Notes: a model not told the origin generated them from the letters alone. A DNA stretch of 64,000 nt from Neocallimastix lanati (nom. inval.) (GCA_016946835.1 JACVTC010000036.1:649501-713500); one strand, 5' to 3'; shown: positions 37,030 to 49,509, numbered from the stretch's first letter. Numbers and translations are program-made.

Positions 37030-37790
37030 CTATAAAAAAAAAAAAAAAAAAAATTGTACTATTAGCATCAGCTCCTTTCTCTATCAAATACTTTATACCG
37101 TGGAAATATATATATATATATATATATATATTTTAAAAGAACAGAGTATTTAAACCTTTTTCATTTATGATATTGACATCCGGTCCCTTCTCTATTAATT
37201 TTTTTTTTTACCTTGTTATAATTCTTACAATAACAGGAAAGGTACAAAGGATTATCATGACATTCTATTTTAGTATTGATGTCTACTCCATTATCCTCTA
37301 AAAAAATTTCCTGTACCATATTTATAACAATTATAAAGACTACATGTAAAATTTAGCTTGATCATACACATATCTTTAGTATTAATAGCTGTTCTTTTTT
37401 CCAATAAATAATTTTATTAATTTTGTAATCGTATTGGAGAGAAACATAGAATAAGGGAACCCAGAAAAAAAAAAAAAAAAGAAAAATAATTTGTTAAAAT
37501 GTATTAAAAAATTTAATTTCCAATTTACTTCGAAAACTATTCCCAATTTTTTAATATTGATATTTGTCTCATAGTCAAGTAAAGATTTTATCATTTCACT
37601 ATTGTAGTCATAGCATGTAGGAGGAATTAACCTCAGTTCCATTTTCCCTCAAAAATACTTTCGCTATGGTATAATTGTTATTTTTAAATGGAATAGATCA
37701 GAGAACTCCGACCATCTTCATTTCTGGTATTGGTATCAACTCCAAGCTGAACTAATTATTTTATTGAATCATAGTTTAAAAGTATTACTT
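37030..37790 (-). pseudogene. Ankyrin-repeat protein pseudogene
   Basis: Read on the minus strand, at least six ankyrin-type units appear in succession, each with the hairpin-helix wording: 'LVQLGVDTNTRNEDGRSSLIY' near 37765-37700 (quoted to 20), 'RENGTEVN' near 37650, 'LLDYETNINIKKLG' near 37590-37545, 'KRTAINTKDMCMIKLNF' near 37400-37345, 'LEDNGVDINTKIE' near 37300-37265, 'LIEKGPDVNIINEKG' near 37200-37155 and 'LIEKGADAN' near 37092-37065. Units lie in different frames and are interrupted by stops, A runs and a TA repeat (37106-37132), so the gene is dead. Such Asp/Asn-rich ankyrin arrays are very abundant in gut fungi. Partners and function are unknown. Confidence 0.75.
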
Positions 37791-37926
37791 AAAAAAAAAA
37801 AAAAAAAACTTTGATAGAATAAAGGTGCCTTCATTTAATAAATGTATTTATTTCATATACTTGATGAACATATTTTAATTCAGGGTAACAAGTTTCTTAT
37901 TATTTTTAAAAAGTATATAAAAATAT

Positions 37927-38071
37927 AAATATATATTAATATTTATTATTAATATGGTATGTATAAATATATATTAATATTTATTATTAATATGGTATGT
38001 ATAAATATATATTAATATTTATTATTAATATGGTATGTATAAATATATATTAATATTTATTATTAATATGG

Positions 38072-38078
<7 letters not shown>
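37927..38078 (+). repeat. Perfect 38-bp tandem repeat, four copies
   Basis: The units at 37927, 37965, 38003 and 38041 are each 38 bp and appear identical, starting AAATATATATTAATATTTAT and ending TATGGTATGTAT; a TA repeat and T run follow. Identity of all units suggests recent expansion. Confidence 0.95.
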
Positions 38079-38110
<32 letters not shown>

Positions 38111-38583
38111 TTTTTATATTTTGAAATAAATTATCTATAATTAATCATATTAGGGTAAATTTAAATGAATAAAAAATTAAAATATAGTATATATATAAAT
38201 ATTAAGATTTTAAAAATATAAAAGAATTGTATTTTTTTTTTTTTTATTAATCTTTTTGATTTTATTTTTGTCTTTAAAAATAAAATTTTTATTAAATTAA
38301 ATATATACAAGTACATATATATTTATTTATTAAGATAGTTAAATGAAAAGTGAGATAAATTACAATCATTTAATTATATGTTTATAGTAATGTCAAAAAA
38401 AATTAAATAAAAAAATAAATAAATATTTTTTAAATAAATAATTAGATATATATATTAATAAAAAAATAGATTAATAAATAATTTTTAAATGTATATAAGT
38501 ATATATTTATAAAAAAATAAATTATAAGAGTATATAAAAAAAAAAAAATTATAGAATAATTGAATAACAATTCATTAATATAA

Positions 38584-39151
38584 GGGAGAGTTGCATTTCG
38601 CCATGTTGCATTTCGACAAGTGAATTATTGATATAAATAAATGAATAAATAAATAAATATTAATTCAAAATAGCTTTTTTTCAAAATTGTTTTTATTCGA
38701 TATTAATAATATTTAATTTTATTTATTGATTTAGGGAGAGGTCCAAAACGCCAATTTTTTTCACGTGATATATCAAATTTTGAGGCTTTTTAAATTAATA
38801 GTTATATGATACTATTTTGTTGTATTATTAATTTATTGACCTTTTTAATTTTTATTTATTTATTTATTTACTTATTTATTTATACATTTATTTCTTTTTT
38901 ACTTAAAATTATATTAAATTTTATGGCGTAATAATATAAATTTTAAAGGCCACAAATAAAATTGCTTATTAAAATTTCAAAAAAAAAAAAAATTGGCGAA
39001 ATGGACCACATTCATTGATTTATTTAATAATTCTCAAATTTGGCGAAATGCAATCTGGCGAATTGCAATTTGGGGAAATACCACATTTTTTTAATACGCC
39101 ACATGCTTTCAAAATTGGCGAAATGCAACTTGGTGAAATGCCCCACACCCC
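38584..39151. mobile_element. Outer MITE (MULE-type) with doubled CATTTCGCC terminal motif
   Basis: The left end has GGGAGAGTTGCATTTCGCCA followed by a second CATTTCGACAAG. The reverse complement of the right end reads GCATTTCACCAAG followed by TTGCATTTCGCCAA. Over 27 aligned bases of the inverted repeat 24 match. The element is about 570 bp including the nested one at 38734-39013, so its own length was about 280 bp. No protein is encoded; frames on the minus strand at 39020-39275 are translations of the terminal repeats. The same doubled motif occurs at the right end of the MULE near 53690-53725, so this is probably a non-autonomous relative. Confidence 0.65.
38734..39013. mobile_element. 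Inner MITE nested in the outer one, with 9-bp target duplication
   Basis: It is flanked by ATTGATTTA at 38725-38733 and ATTGATTTA at 39014-39022, a perfect 9-bp duplication of the size made by Mutator-like transposases. The left end GGGAGAGGTCCAAAACGCCA and the reverse complement of the right end (GAATGTGGTCCATTTCGCCA) form an imperfect inverted repeat; from GGTCC onward 19 of 22 bases match. The interior is 280 bp of AT-rich non-coding DNA with TCACGTGATAT at 38760-38770. Confidence 0.7.
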
Positions 39152-39466
39152 ATATATATATATTTTTTCTACAAATATAATAAATAAATAATTTTGCAAT
39201 TTTACATATACTAATATCAATAATTTTACAAATACAATTATGCTCTTTTTTTTTTTTAAAAAAAATATATTTCATTTTATATGTATATATTAATATAAAA
39301 ATTTGGATCTGCCAATTCTTATTATTTAATTAAATATATAATTATCTACTATTTATAATTATTATTTATAATTATTATTATTTATTATTAATTATTATTT
39401 ATAATTATTATATTTAATTATTGATTATTATTTATTATTTATTATTATTATTTATTATTATTATTA

Positions 39467-39534
<68 letters not shown>

Positions 39535-42500
39535 TTAATGATACATCAAGATAAACCAGTATATAATTAATTACAAAATAATTTCGAATTTGATATTATG
39601 TTTAAATCTAAAATTATAGTCTTTATATTATTTAATATACTTTTACTTAGCTTTTATATATATAATTTATTTCAAAAATATTTAATAGTAGAAAGATTAG
39701 ATTTTTATTATACTTTTACAATAAAATATATATCAACTTTTTTTTACTATTTAAAATAATAATAAAAATAATTATAAATTCATTATATATTATATTTCAT
39801 AATTTTTAATAAAAAAATAACCAAAAAAAAAAAAAACGTTCTACTAATAATTAGTTAACATTTATCAAATTTTTTTTTTCAATTTTATCCAAAACTTTTA
39901 AAATTAAAAAAAATTTAAAAAGAAAAGTTAAATATAATTAAAAAATTTTTTTTTTTATAATTAGCGATATATACTATTTTATTATCAATTCTACTATATA
40001 ATATATTATAATTGTATGGCAGAGAGTTAAAAATAAAGAAGATACTTTATAAACTAATTATTATTAAATCATTTTTAAAAATGGCAAAGTACTATTTTTT
40101 ATTATTATTAACTTATATTAACTTGATATTTAAATGTATATATATAGAGATTAATATGATGATGTTGTGGATAGTTTATAAATTTATAATATTTATTAAT
40201 AAAAATATAAACATGCATATCTCTAAAAGTTTAAAATTTCATCATAATAATAAAATTAAATTAAAAAAAAAAAAAAATGAATAGGATAAAATGAAATAAA
40301 ATAAAACTTTTATTTCCCCCTTTATATTAGCATATTTGCATACTTTTTATAAAATATATATTCCATACTTTGTTATTTTTTTTTTAAAATAAAAAAATTA
40401 AAAAAATTAATTGGAATTATGAATCATTTATTTATTAATTCAATTATTTTTTATAAAATTATAATTTATATTTTTGTTTTATTCTTTTATTATAATAGAG
40501 ATTATATTTATTTTATTGTAAAAAATTATTTAAAAAAAAATAGACATATAAAGGAAATATTTTCATTATTACCTCTAATCTGTAATTCTTTCTATAGGTG
40601 TTTGCTATGTTTATCAATCTCTATTGGTTTTATTTTTTTAGTTTGAATAGTATAAACATTAACTTGAATTACAAAGATAATTAAACATTTAACATTTTTT
40701 ATTAATAATTTCCTAAAGATTAATAATTATTTAAGCTATTTATAAAATAGTTATCTTTAAATAATTTTCTATTTATTTTTTATTTTGTATTAATTCATGT
40801 AGAAAGTATCATAAAAATATTGGATGTAAATTATTATATACATTATACATTAAATAATACCTAAATAATAATGAATAAATAATAATGGACAAATGTAAAA
40901 TACTAAATACTAAATATTAAATATTAAACAATAATAAATAAATAATTAAATAATAAAATGATAATAAATAATAAATAATAAGTAATAAATAATAAATAAT
41001 AAATAATAAATAATAAATAATAAGTAATAAATAATAAATAATAAATAATAAATAATAAATAATAAATAATAAATAATAAGTAATAAATAATAAATAATAA
41101 ATAATAACTAATAAATAATTAAACAGTAATAAATAAATAATAAATAATAAATAATAAATAATAAGAATAATAAATAATAAATAATAAATAATAAATAATA
41201 AATAATAAATAATAAATAATAATTAAATAAATAATTAAATAATAAATAATAAATAATTGAATAATAAATAATAAATAATAAATAATAAATAATAAATAAT
41301 AAATAATAAATAATAAATAATAAATAATTGAATAATAAATAATAAATAATAATGGATAAATAATTAATTATAAATTATAAATAATAAATAATAATGGATA
41401 ATTTTTTTTTTATATAAAAATTTTTATTTAAAATTTTATGTATATAAATTGAATGTATAAAGTTTTAATTTAAAAAAAAAAAAAAGTTATTGTAATATTA
41501 ATTATAATTATATTCAATTTATAATATATTATATAATATAATAAATATGAATTAAAATCAATAAAAAAATCTTTTTTTTTTTTTTTTCCAAAAATATATA
41601 AATATTAGTTTTTATATAACAAAAATTTTATAATAAAGATATTATTAATAATGATTAAAATTATTAATGAATAAATAATGTTTTTATGAAATATCTATAA
41701 TTTGTTATTATTTCAAAAACTTTAGATTCTTTTTAATGATAATTATTTGTTTATTATGAATCTTCTTTCTTTACTATTCTTTTTTATTTTTTTTTAAAAT
41801 AATCTATTATATTTATATTTATTAGTGGTGAAGTGTTGCTTATTAATTACTGTATATATTTTTAAATATTTTAAATATAATATAAATATTTATATTTTAA
41901 ATAAATTTATTTTATATTTAATTTTTTATATATACTTCTATTTTTAAAGTTTTTTTTTTTATTAATTATTTTAGTAATTGAAACAAAAAAAATTTTTTTT
42001 TTAAATAAAATCAGTTTAAATGCGGAAAATGGTAGTTTGAAAAGATTAGGTTAACACTGAATCATTATTAATTATTAATATGGAAATGGAATTAAATTTA
42101 TTCCGGCTTTTTTTCATTTATCATATGATGGTAAGTATTTAAAAATAAATGAATATATAAATAATTACTTAAATAAAATATTAATAAAAATAGATGAATA
42201 AATAAATAAATGCTTTGGCTATTTATTATAATTAATGCTTTAAAATTATAACATTATTACAACTATTGCTATTGTTATATTATTTTTTATAATTATTTTT
42301 ATAATTATTATTATTTTATTCACCTTTTAATTAAATTTTATATTTATTATTTTATTATTAATCGGAATTCTTTAATTTTTTTATATATATAAATAAATAT
42401 ATTTATAATAATATTTTAAAAATTAAAAAAAATTTTTTTTTCTCCATCGGATTTCTTTAAAAATTGATTATTCAAATATGTGGCTTGTGAATACAAAATT

Positions 42501-43810
42501 TGAATTATAAAGCTAAATTATATTCGTTATAATAATTAAAACTTCAAATAATATGGCATAAATTATACTTTTTTTTTTGTTTAATAGATTGTAAAGTACA
42601 AGGAAGGCAATGAGTAGGGTTCATTTTCCGTTTTTAAAAAAAATGTTTAAAAAAAATTTTTTTTTTTTTAAATTTTTCTTTTCTTTACTTTTCTTTTATG
42701 CTCTATTTAAAGAAAATTAAAGATATATTTTATTATTAGTATTTATTTTTTTATTACTAAAAAAAAAGAAAAACTTTAAATCAGAATTTTTTATTAATAG
42801 TATTTATTTTTTTATTATTAAAAAAAAAAAGAAAAACTTTAAATCAGAATTATTTATTAAACATTAAAATATCATTTTTATAACTACCATTAATAATTAA
42901 GAAATCAGAGATTTATAATTACTTCAATCTATATTTAAATAAATATATTAATCTTTCTATTAATTATCAATTATTTATTAGTTTTTTTTATTTTTTTATA
43001 TTTAATTTTTTATATTTAATTTTTTATAATTAATTTTTTTTTTTTATTTTAAATCTTTAGTAATTAAAATCTATATATATAATATAATATATTATTTTTA
43101 AATTAAAATTAATAATACAGCATATAATTAAATAAAATACTAAATACATTATAGTATATATTAGAATTTAATTTAAATAATTATAGCTTTGTGTAAAAAT
43201 AAATATAAATTATAATATAAATTAATATATTCCATAATATAATATAATATGTATTATATTAGTAATGAAATCGAATAAAAAAAAAAAAAATTTTAAAAAA
43301 AAATTAAAAAAAAAAACTTTTTTTTTTTTAATAATTTTTATTTATAATTAATTTTTACATAATTATATAAAAAAAAATTATTAATTATTTAATTTTATAC
43401 ATATACAACACATAAAAAAAAAAGTATAAAAATAGAAAATTTTCTTTTTTTTTTTTTTCTGTTATATTTAAAATTTTAAATTATTAATTTATCTACTAAA
43501 CTTAAGTTGAAAAAATAAAATATATTTGGTTTTGTTAATAAATAACAAATAGAATAAATATAATATTGAAAAGAATATATATTTTATTTTGTTAATAAAT
43601 AACAAATAATATAAATAATTAAAAAGATATTTTGTAAAAGAAGGTTCTTTATAAAATAATAATAATTAAATAGTTCATAATCTTCAAATATATATATTAT
43701 TTAATAAAAGATAATATTATTAAAATACGTATAAAAAAAAACCGAAGAATAAATCAATAATAGCATTTAAATAATTATTAAATAATAATAATAATAATAA
43801 AATAAAGAAA
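39152..43810. other. Gene-free AT-rich spacer
   Basis: It holds ATT repeats (39340-39537), the AAATAAT array at 40905-41400, a 68-bp two-copy duplication (about 42722-42850) and a partly repeated block at 43510-43615. Open frames at 40012-40284 and 40419-40646 are Ile/Lys/Asn/Tyr-rich without domains and are not called genes. The last few hundred bases should include the promoter of the acetyltransferase gene. Confidence 0.55.
40905..41400. repeat. Large AAATAAT microsatellite
   Basis: About 495 bp of AAATAAT-type repeat with interruptions (AAGTAAT, AATTGAAT, AACAGTAAT), several of which recur at regular distances, suggesting block duplications in the array. Confidence 0.9.
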
Positions 43811-44860
43811 ATGCCATATACTGAAACTCAAACACTCTTAAAAGATCAAGAAATCATAAATGAAGAAGTTTTTACAGGAGGAATTGGATTTGAAAATCAA
43901 TATAGAGAGAGAAAGGGAAACTTTTTTAAAACATTACATAATGTAATGAAAGATATTGTTGATGATGTTTCTTATGGATGTAAACGTGATCCAGCAGCAA
44001 GAAATGCCTTAGAATTTGTTCTGTTATATCCAGGTTTTCATGCTGTCATATTACATAGAATAGCTCATTTATTATGGATTCATAATTTATTATTCATTGC
44101 CAGAGTTATATCATTCTTTTCAAGATTTTTGACTGGTTGTGATATTGTAAATATTTTAAATTTTTTATTATAGGAATAAAAAAAATATATATATATATAT
44201 ATATTTTTTTTTGAATATTAAAATAATAGAAAATAATAATATATAATAATATATTAAATAATAAAAATAATGTATTAATATTGATCATTCAATGTTATTA
44301 TTAATAAAATTTATGAATAGCATCCAGGAGCTGTTATAGGAAAAAGATTCTTCATTGATCATGGTATGGGTGTAGTTATTGGTGAAACTACTTATATTGG
44401 TGATGATGTTACTTTATACCAAGGAGTAACTCTTGGTGGAACTAGTACTCAAAAAGGTAAAAGACATCCAACCGTTGGAAATGGAGTTGTTGTTGGTGCT
44501 GGTGCAATTGTTCTTGGTCCATTAAATATTGGTGATGGTAGTAGAATTGGTGCTGGATCTGTTGTAATTAAAGATGTTAATCCACATTCTACTGTAGTTG
44601 GTATTCCAGGTAAAGTAGTACGTCAAAGAGGTGTTAAGGTTCAAAAGGTTTTAGATCATGCTTCACTTCCAGATCCACTTGGTAGATGCCATGAAATTTA
44701 TGAATATAAGATTGAAAAATTAGAAAAAGAAATTGAAATGCTTAAATCATTATTAGTAAATAATAACGTTTTACATAATGAAGAAATTGCAAGAAGTGAA
44801 GAAAGTATTCATATGAAATCCAGATTACCAGCAGAGGAACACAAATCAGATTCTGAATAA
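43811..44860 (+). CDS. Serine O-acetyltransferase, EpsC/CysE-like (two exons)
   Basis: Exons 43811-44146 and 44321-44860 join in frame to 291 residues. The enzyme makes O-acetylserine from serine and acetyl-CoA, the first step of cysteine synthesis. The N-terminal helical part includes '[20 protein letters not shown]' (about 59-78) and 'RIAHLLW', continuing to '[13 protein letters not shown]' at the splice. The left-handed beta-helix hexapeptide part then runs from '[20 protein letters not shown]' (113-132; His and Asp of the active site), '[15 protein letters not shown]' and '[20 protein letters not shown]' to 'GIPGKVV' (about 210). A C-terminal tail of about 80 residues holds a predicted coiled coil ('[19 protein letters not shown]') and an acidic end. 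The closest wording is bacterial EpsC-type enzymes, suggesting transfer from bacteria. The 174-bp intron (GTAAAT...GAATAG) shows it is established in a eukaryotic nucleus. Confidence 0.93.
44147..44320 (+). other. Intron of the serine acetyltransferase gene
   Basis: GTAAATATT...TTATGAATAG, 174 bp, phase 0, placed between 'TGCDI' and 'HPGA', i.e. exactly at the start of the hexapeptide domain. Removing it restores the continuous 'FLTGxxIHPGA' signature of the family. Confidence 0.85.
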
Positions 44861-46008
44861 AAAATTTTTTAAAATAATTATAAGAAATTATATTTTTTAA
44901 AAAGCGAAAACGAAATATTTATTTATGGCTAATTAATGGAACATATGGTCAAGAAGAGGCAAAAATTAAAAGATAAAACGATACAAAAAAAAAAAAAATT
45001 TTTTATTTAATACTGTTAAATACTTAAAAATGATGAAATAGTTAATATAAAAATATTATAATAAATTAAAATGTTAGAAATGATGATATATTTCTATAAT
45101 TCAAATATATGAAATAATTTATAAAACAAAAAATCATTTAATAATAATATATTTATAAGAATATAAAATAATTTAAAGGAAGATATTATTATTAAAATAG
45201 AATAATAAAATAAATATAGAGAGAAAAACTGTTTAAAAAAAAACTTTAAAAAAAGTTAAAAACAGTTTTTTTAAATTATAAATTAAATATATTTGAGTAA
45301 AAAATAAGATATATCATCATAATTCATATAATTATATTAATGTACTATCAATTTATTTAATTATGAATATTTATAATATGTAAATACCGTTCTTATTTAT
45401 TTTTATTTATATAATTAATGTTGTAGTATTTATAAAAAAAATATTTAAATAAGTAACAATGTTATTTATTTAAATATATAAAAAATGAATATAAAAAAAT
45501 AAAGAAATAAAAAATAAAAAAAATATTAAATTAAAAAAAAAAAAAAAGAAAGAAAGAAATTAGTATAATTTGTTTTATTATTCCACACTGTGTAGAAACT
45601 TATGTAGGGGATTGTTGTGTATGTAGATTAATTTTTTTTTTTTTTTTGGAATAAAAATGTTATTAAATAATATGTAAATATAATTATATATTTATTATTT
45701 TTTGTATTTTATATTTTATTTTATATTTATTATTAATTTTTTTTAATACTAAAATATTAACCAATAAAAATTTAGTATGATTTAAAAATTAAAAAAAAAA
45801 ATTATTTTTTTTAAAAAAAAAAAGAAAAACTTTTAAAACTTTAAATTATAATCTATTTATTTATTGGTTGATGAAGTTCAATTTTTAACATTAATCAATA
45901 AAAAAAAAAAGTGCATTGAACAATTTTTATTTTTATTATAAATATCAATATTTAATATAATTATTTATTATTTATTATTATTTATTATTATTTATTTATT
46001 AGTATTAT

Positions 46009-46400
46009 TATGTTTAAACTATTTTTTGAGACGGAGGATAAAACAAATCCTATTATTATAAAAAAAAAAAAAAAAAAAGAAATAAAGAAAAAAGAATAAT
46101 AAATATTGGGTAAATTTTAAATTAAATTTTAAATTCTCTTTTATTTATTTATTTATTTATTTCTAAATTTATTTTTATTTTTATTATTATCATTATCCTT
46201 ATTTTTATTAATTATGTTTAAACTATTTTTTGAGACGGAGGATTAAACAAATCCTATTATTAAGAAAAAAAAAATAATAAATATAGGGTAAATTTTAAAT
46301 TAAATTTGAATTCTCTCTCTTTTTTATTTATTTATTTATTTCAAATTTATTTTTATTTTTTTTTTTTTATTTTTATTATTTTTATTTTTATTATTATCAT
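46009..46400 (+). repeat. Direct tandem duplication, about 205-bp unit
   Basis: TGTTTAAACTATTTTTTGAG plus ACGGAGGAT(T/A)AAACAAATCC at 46009 recurs at 46214. Both are followed by an A run, AATAATAAATAT(T/A)GGGTAAATTTTAAATTAAATTT, ATTCTC, TTTA repeats and a similar ATTTATTTTTATT tail. Confidence 0.85.
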
Positions 46401-47411
46401 TATTATTATCCTTATTTTTATTAATTTATATTTACTTATTTTAATTAATTTTATTTTCGTATTATATTCTTGGTTCGATTCCCCGATATCTTAAATAAAA
46501 AAAAAAAATTTTTTTTTTAAGCTTTGTGGAGATCATAATTCTCTGATTTATAGATGGTAAGCATGTAAATATTAATAATAATATCAAAAAGATTTTATAT
46601 GTAGTTATTAATTTAAATTATTATTATTATTATTTTTTTTAATATTTTATGAAAACGATGATTTATATTATATTATTTATTATCATTATTATTAGGAAGG
46701 ACTTTTGATTATTAATTATTCTTATTATTCTTATTATTCTTATTATTCTTATTATTCTTACTTTTTTATTTTATTTTATTTTTATTTTTATTTTTTTTTG
46801 GAAGAATTTTAAACTATTCTTTTTCTTGTTTCATTTATTTTATAAATAGTAAATTAAACATCTATCTAATTAATACCTTTTGACCTTATTATATTCGAAA
46901 TTCTTTGTCTTTACTATTTTAATTATATATTTGAATTTTTCATTATATTAAATTACAGGGTTGATTTGCTTTGATTTCACTATATTGATGATGAATGATG
47001 TATCCGAAAAAAAAATTTTTTTTTTTTTGACTTAATTATATTAGATTATACATCCGAATTATTAAATATAATTCAGATTTTTTTTATATGGCATCAATAT
47101 ATATACTATTCCTTTCGATATGTATTCTTTTATGAGATAAAAACATATCCTTTAAATTTAATTGTATTTTTCTTTTAGTTTATTTTCATATTTTAAATTT
47201 TATTATCATTTTAATAAATAACGGCTATTTTTCTGTTATTCTCTTTTAAAATAATTCTAATATTTATATTAAATAGATTGAAATATATATATATATATAT
47301 ATATTTTAATCATATTGTCACATATATATATTTTTCATTTATAATTCATTTTTTTCCTTTTTATTTTCATTATAATAATTATTTATATATATTATCTCTT
47401 TTATATATATA

Positions 47412-47446
<35 letters not shown>

Positions 47447-47609
47447 TTTTTTTTTCAAAATATTTATATTATTTAACTTATTGATTAAACAAATATATAA
47501 ATACTAAAGAAATATCTTTATTTCATTACTTTTTTTGTCCCCCCCCCTTAAATAAAAAAAAAAAAAATTAAAAATATTTCTTTAGTATATATGAATTTTA
47601 TTAATTATG

Positions 47610-47648
<39 letters not shown>

Positions 47649-49064
47649 ATAATAATAATAATAATTGTTAAGTATTAGCTACATTATATTTATACATTAT
47701 ACATTGTTATATTAAAACGCCACAATTAGCCACATTATGAATACATTAGTTATTAGATAGTTATTAAATAGTTATTATAAATCTTATTTATTATATTTTG
47801 TTAAACTGTAATATTCTTTATTATGTAATATTCATATAATTAAATATAATATAAATAAATCCATATTAACTATAAATAATCATAATTGAAATTGTGAGAT
47901 TTCAGTTACATTCTTAACAATAATAATAATAATAATAATAATTAGATATAAATTTGAAAGTACTAAAAAAAAAATTTTTTTTTATTTTTTATATATATAT
48001 TTAAATAAAAATTTTTTTCAATTGCTTCACAAATATTAGGTTAATTGAATAACATTTTTAAATTAAATATATTATAAATAATATACACTCTATCATTTAA
48101 ACTTATTATATTTTTTATTTTAATATATCATTTTCATTTTCATTTCCATTCCTTTTTCTTTTTTTTCTAAATCAAATATTTTATATTATTTCATTAATAT
48201 ACTAATAACTAGATAAAGTAGGGATAATCTACACTAGAAATTTTTAACTTTTATAACTTTGAAAAAAAAAAAATATTTATAATAAATAAATATATATATA
48301 TGTATATGCAATAAAAATAAGTACTATAACAATTCATTTCAATATATTTCTTTTATTATATTTTTTTTTATTTTTATTTTATTTTATTATTTTTTTTTAT
48401 TATTATATTTTTTTTTTACTAATTATACAGAGTTACATTTTTTTATGATACTTTCTTTTATTGTAATATTGAATTTATTGAGATAAAAAAAAATTATTTG
48501 ATTAAAAATATATTGAACATTGAAGAGAAAATTTATATGATCATTTACAACTTTACCAATGCATCCTATTCATATTTATTACTAATTGAATACTTCCTAA
48601 AGTCATTTTTAATGCTACTAAATGAAGTCGAAAAAAGTAAAGTTAAAAAAATAATATCCTACAAAATATATAAAGTTTTTTTTACTGATACAATAGAGAT
48701 ACCTATGTGTATAATAAAAATTTTTTGCTAGTACAATATTAATGATTGTATATATGAAAATTTTAATAATATCATAGCTATTATTATATATATAAAAGTT
48801 TTTTTTTTTTTTTAATTATTATTTATTTATTTATTTCAAATTATTTAAAGGATTATTATTTTTATTTACTTATTTATTTATTTACGTATTTATTTATTTC
48901 AAATTATTTAAAGCTTACTTTTTTTTTTTTTTTTTTTTTTTTTTAATCTTTATTTTTTTTGTTTAGGTTTCTTTTGGAAAGATTATTTATTTTTTATTTT
49001 ATTATTATATTATTTTAACCAAATGAAAAGTATAATATTAATTCACATTTTTACTTAAAATAAA

Positions 49065-49340
49065 AAAAAATTAAAAATAATAAAAATAAAATAAAATAAA
49101 ATAAATAGTGAAGTATTATAAAAGAGTAAAAAAAAATTAAAAATAATAAAAATAAAATAAAATAAAATAAATAGTGAAGTATTATAAAAGAGTAAAGTAT
49201 CAATAAAATAAATGGTGAAGTATTATAAAAGAATAAAGTATAAATAAAATAAAATAAATAGTGAAGTAGTATAAAAGAGTAAAGAAATAATAAAATAAAG
49301 TAAAATAAAGTAAATAGTAGAAATATGAATTGAAAGTACA
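49065..49340 (-). repeat. Tandem repeat, about 67-bp unit, four imperfect copies
   Basis: The unit contains AATAGTGAAGTATTATAAAAGAGTAAA and (AAAAT) repeats. Copies are near 49065, 49132, 49199 and 49250, the last two shorter. The 103-residue minus-strand frame is a translation of it. Confidence 0.8.
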
Positions 49341-49509
49341 GATTGAAAAAATAAAATACCATTATTAATAAATTATTATATATTTATATAATACTAATTC
49401 TTCGATTTAGAACATTACCTTTAATATTATTTTAATGGATTTGGTTTCCTTTTTATCCCTTTTTCTAATTTTGTCCGTTATGCTATTATTTAAATATAAA
49501 TGATAATTT

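Larger units (their letters stand above)
44861..49500. other. Gene-free spacer with tandem duplications and homopolymers
   Basis: The spacer contains the duplication at 46009-46400, T/A runs (47417-47444, 47610-47646), AAT repeats and the tandem repeat at 49065-49340. A plus-strand frame at 48498-48731 (77 residues, 'MIKNILNIEEKIYMIIYNF' at its start) has a more mixed composition than other spacer frames, but no domain, neighbour or splice pattern supports it. GGTTCGATTCC at 46471 matches a polymerase III B box, but no tRNA surrounds it. Confidence 0.5.

Noticed and set aside
37927-38078. CRISPR-like array
   Set aside because: The 38-bp units are contiguous without spacers, and the genome is eukaryotic.
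39020-39275. Minus-strand frames with repeated 'ISPxCISPN' wording
   Set aside because: The repeats are translations of the MITE terminal motif GGCGAAATG; they overlap the inverted repeat and are open in two frames.
40012-40646. Two plus-strand frames of 90 and 75 residues
   Set aside because: Composition equals that of surrounding AT-rich DNA, with A-run translation and no motif.
46460-46495. Possible tRNA around GGTTCGATTCC
   Set aside because: Only the B-box-like T-loop is present; no D arm, anticodon arm or acceptor can be folded.
48498-48731. 77-residue plus-strand frame of mixed composition
   Set aside because: Better than most spacer frames, but no domain, conserved motif or splice partner; not enough for a gene call.
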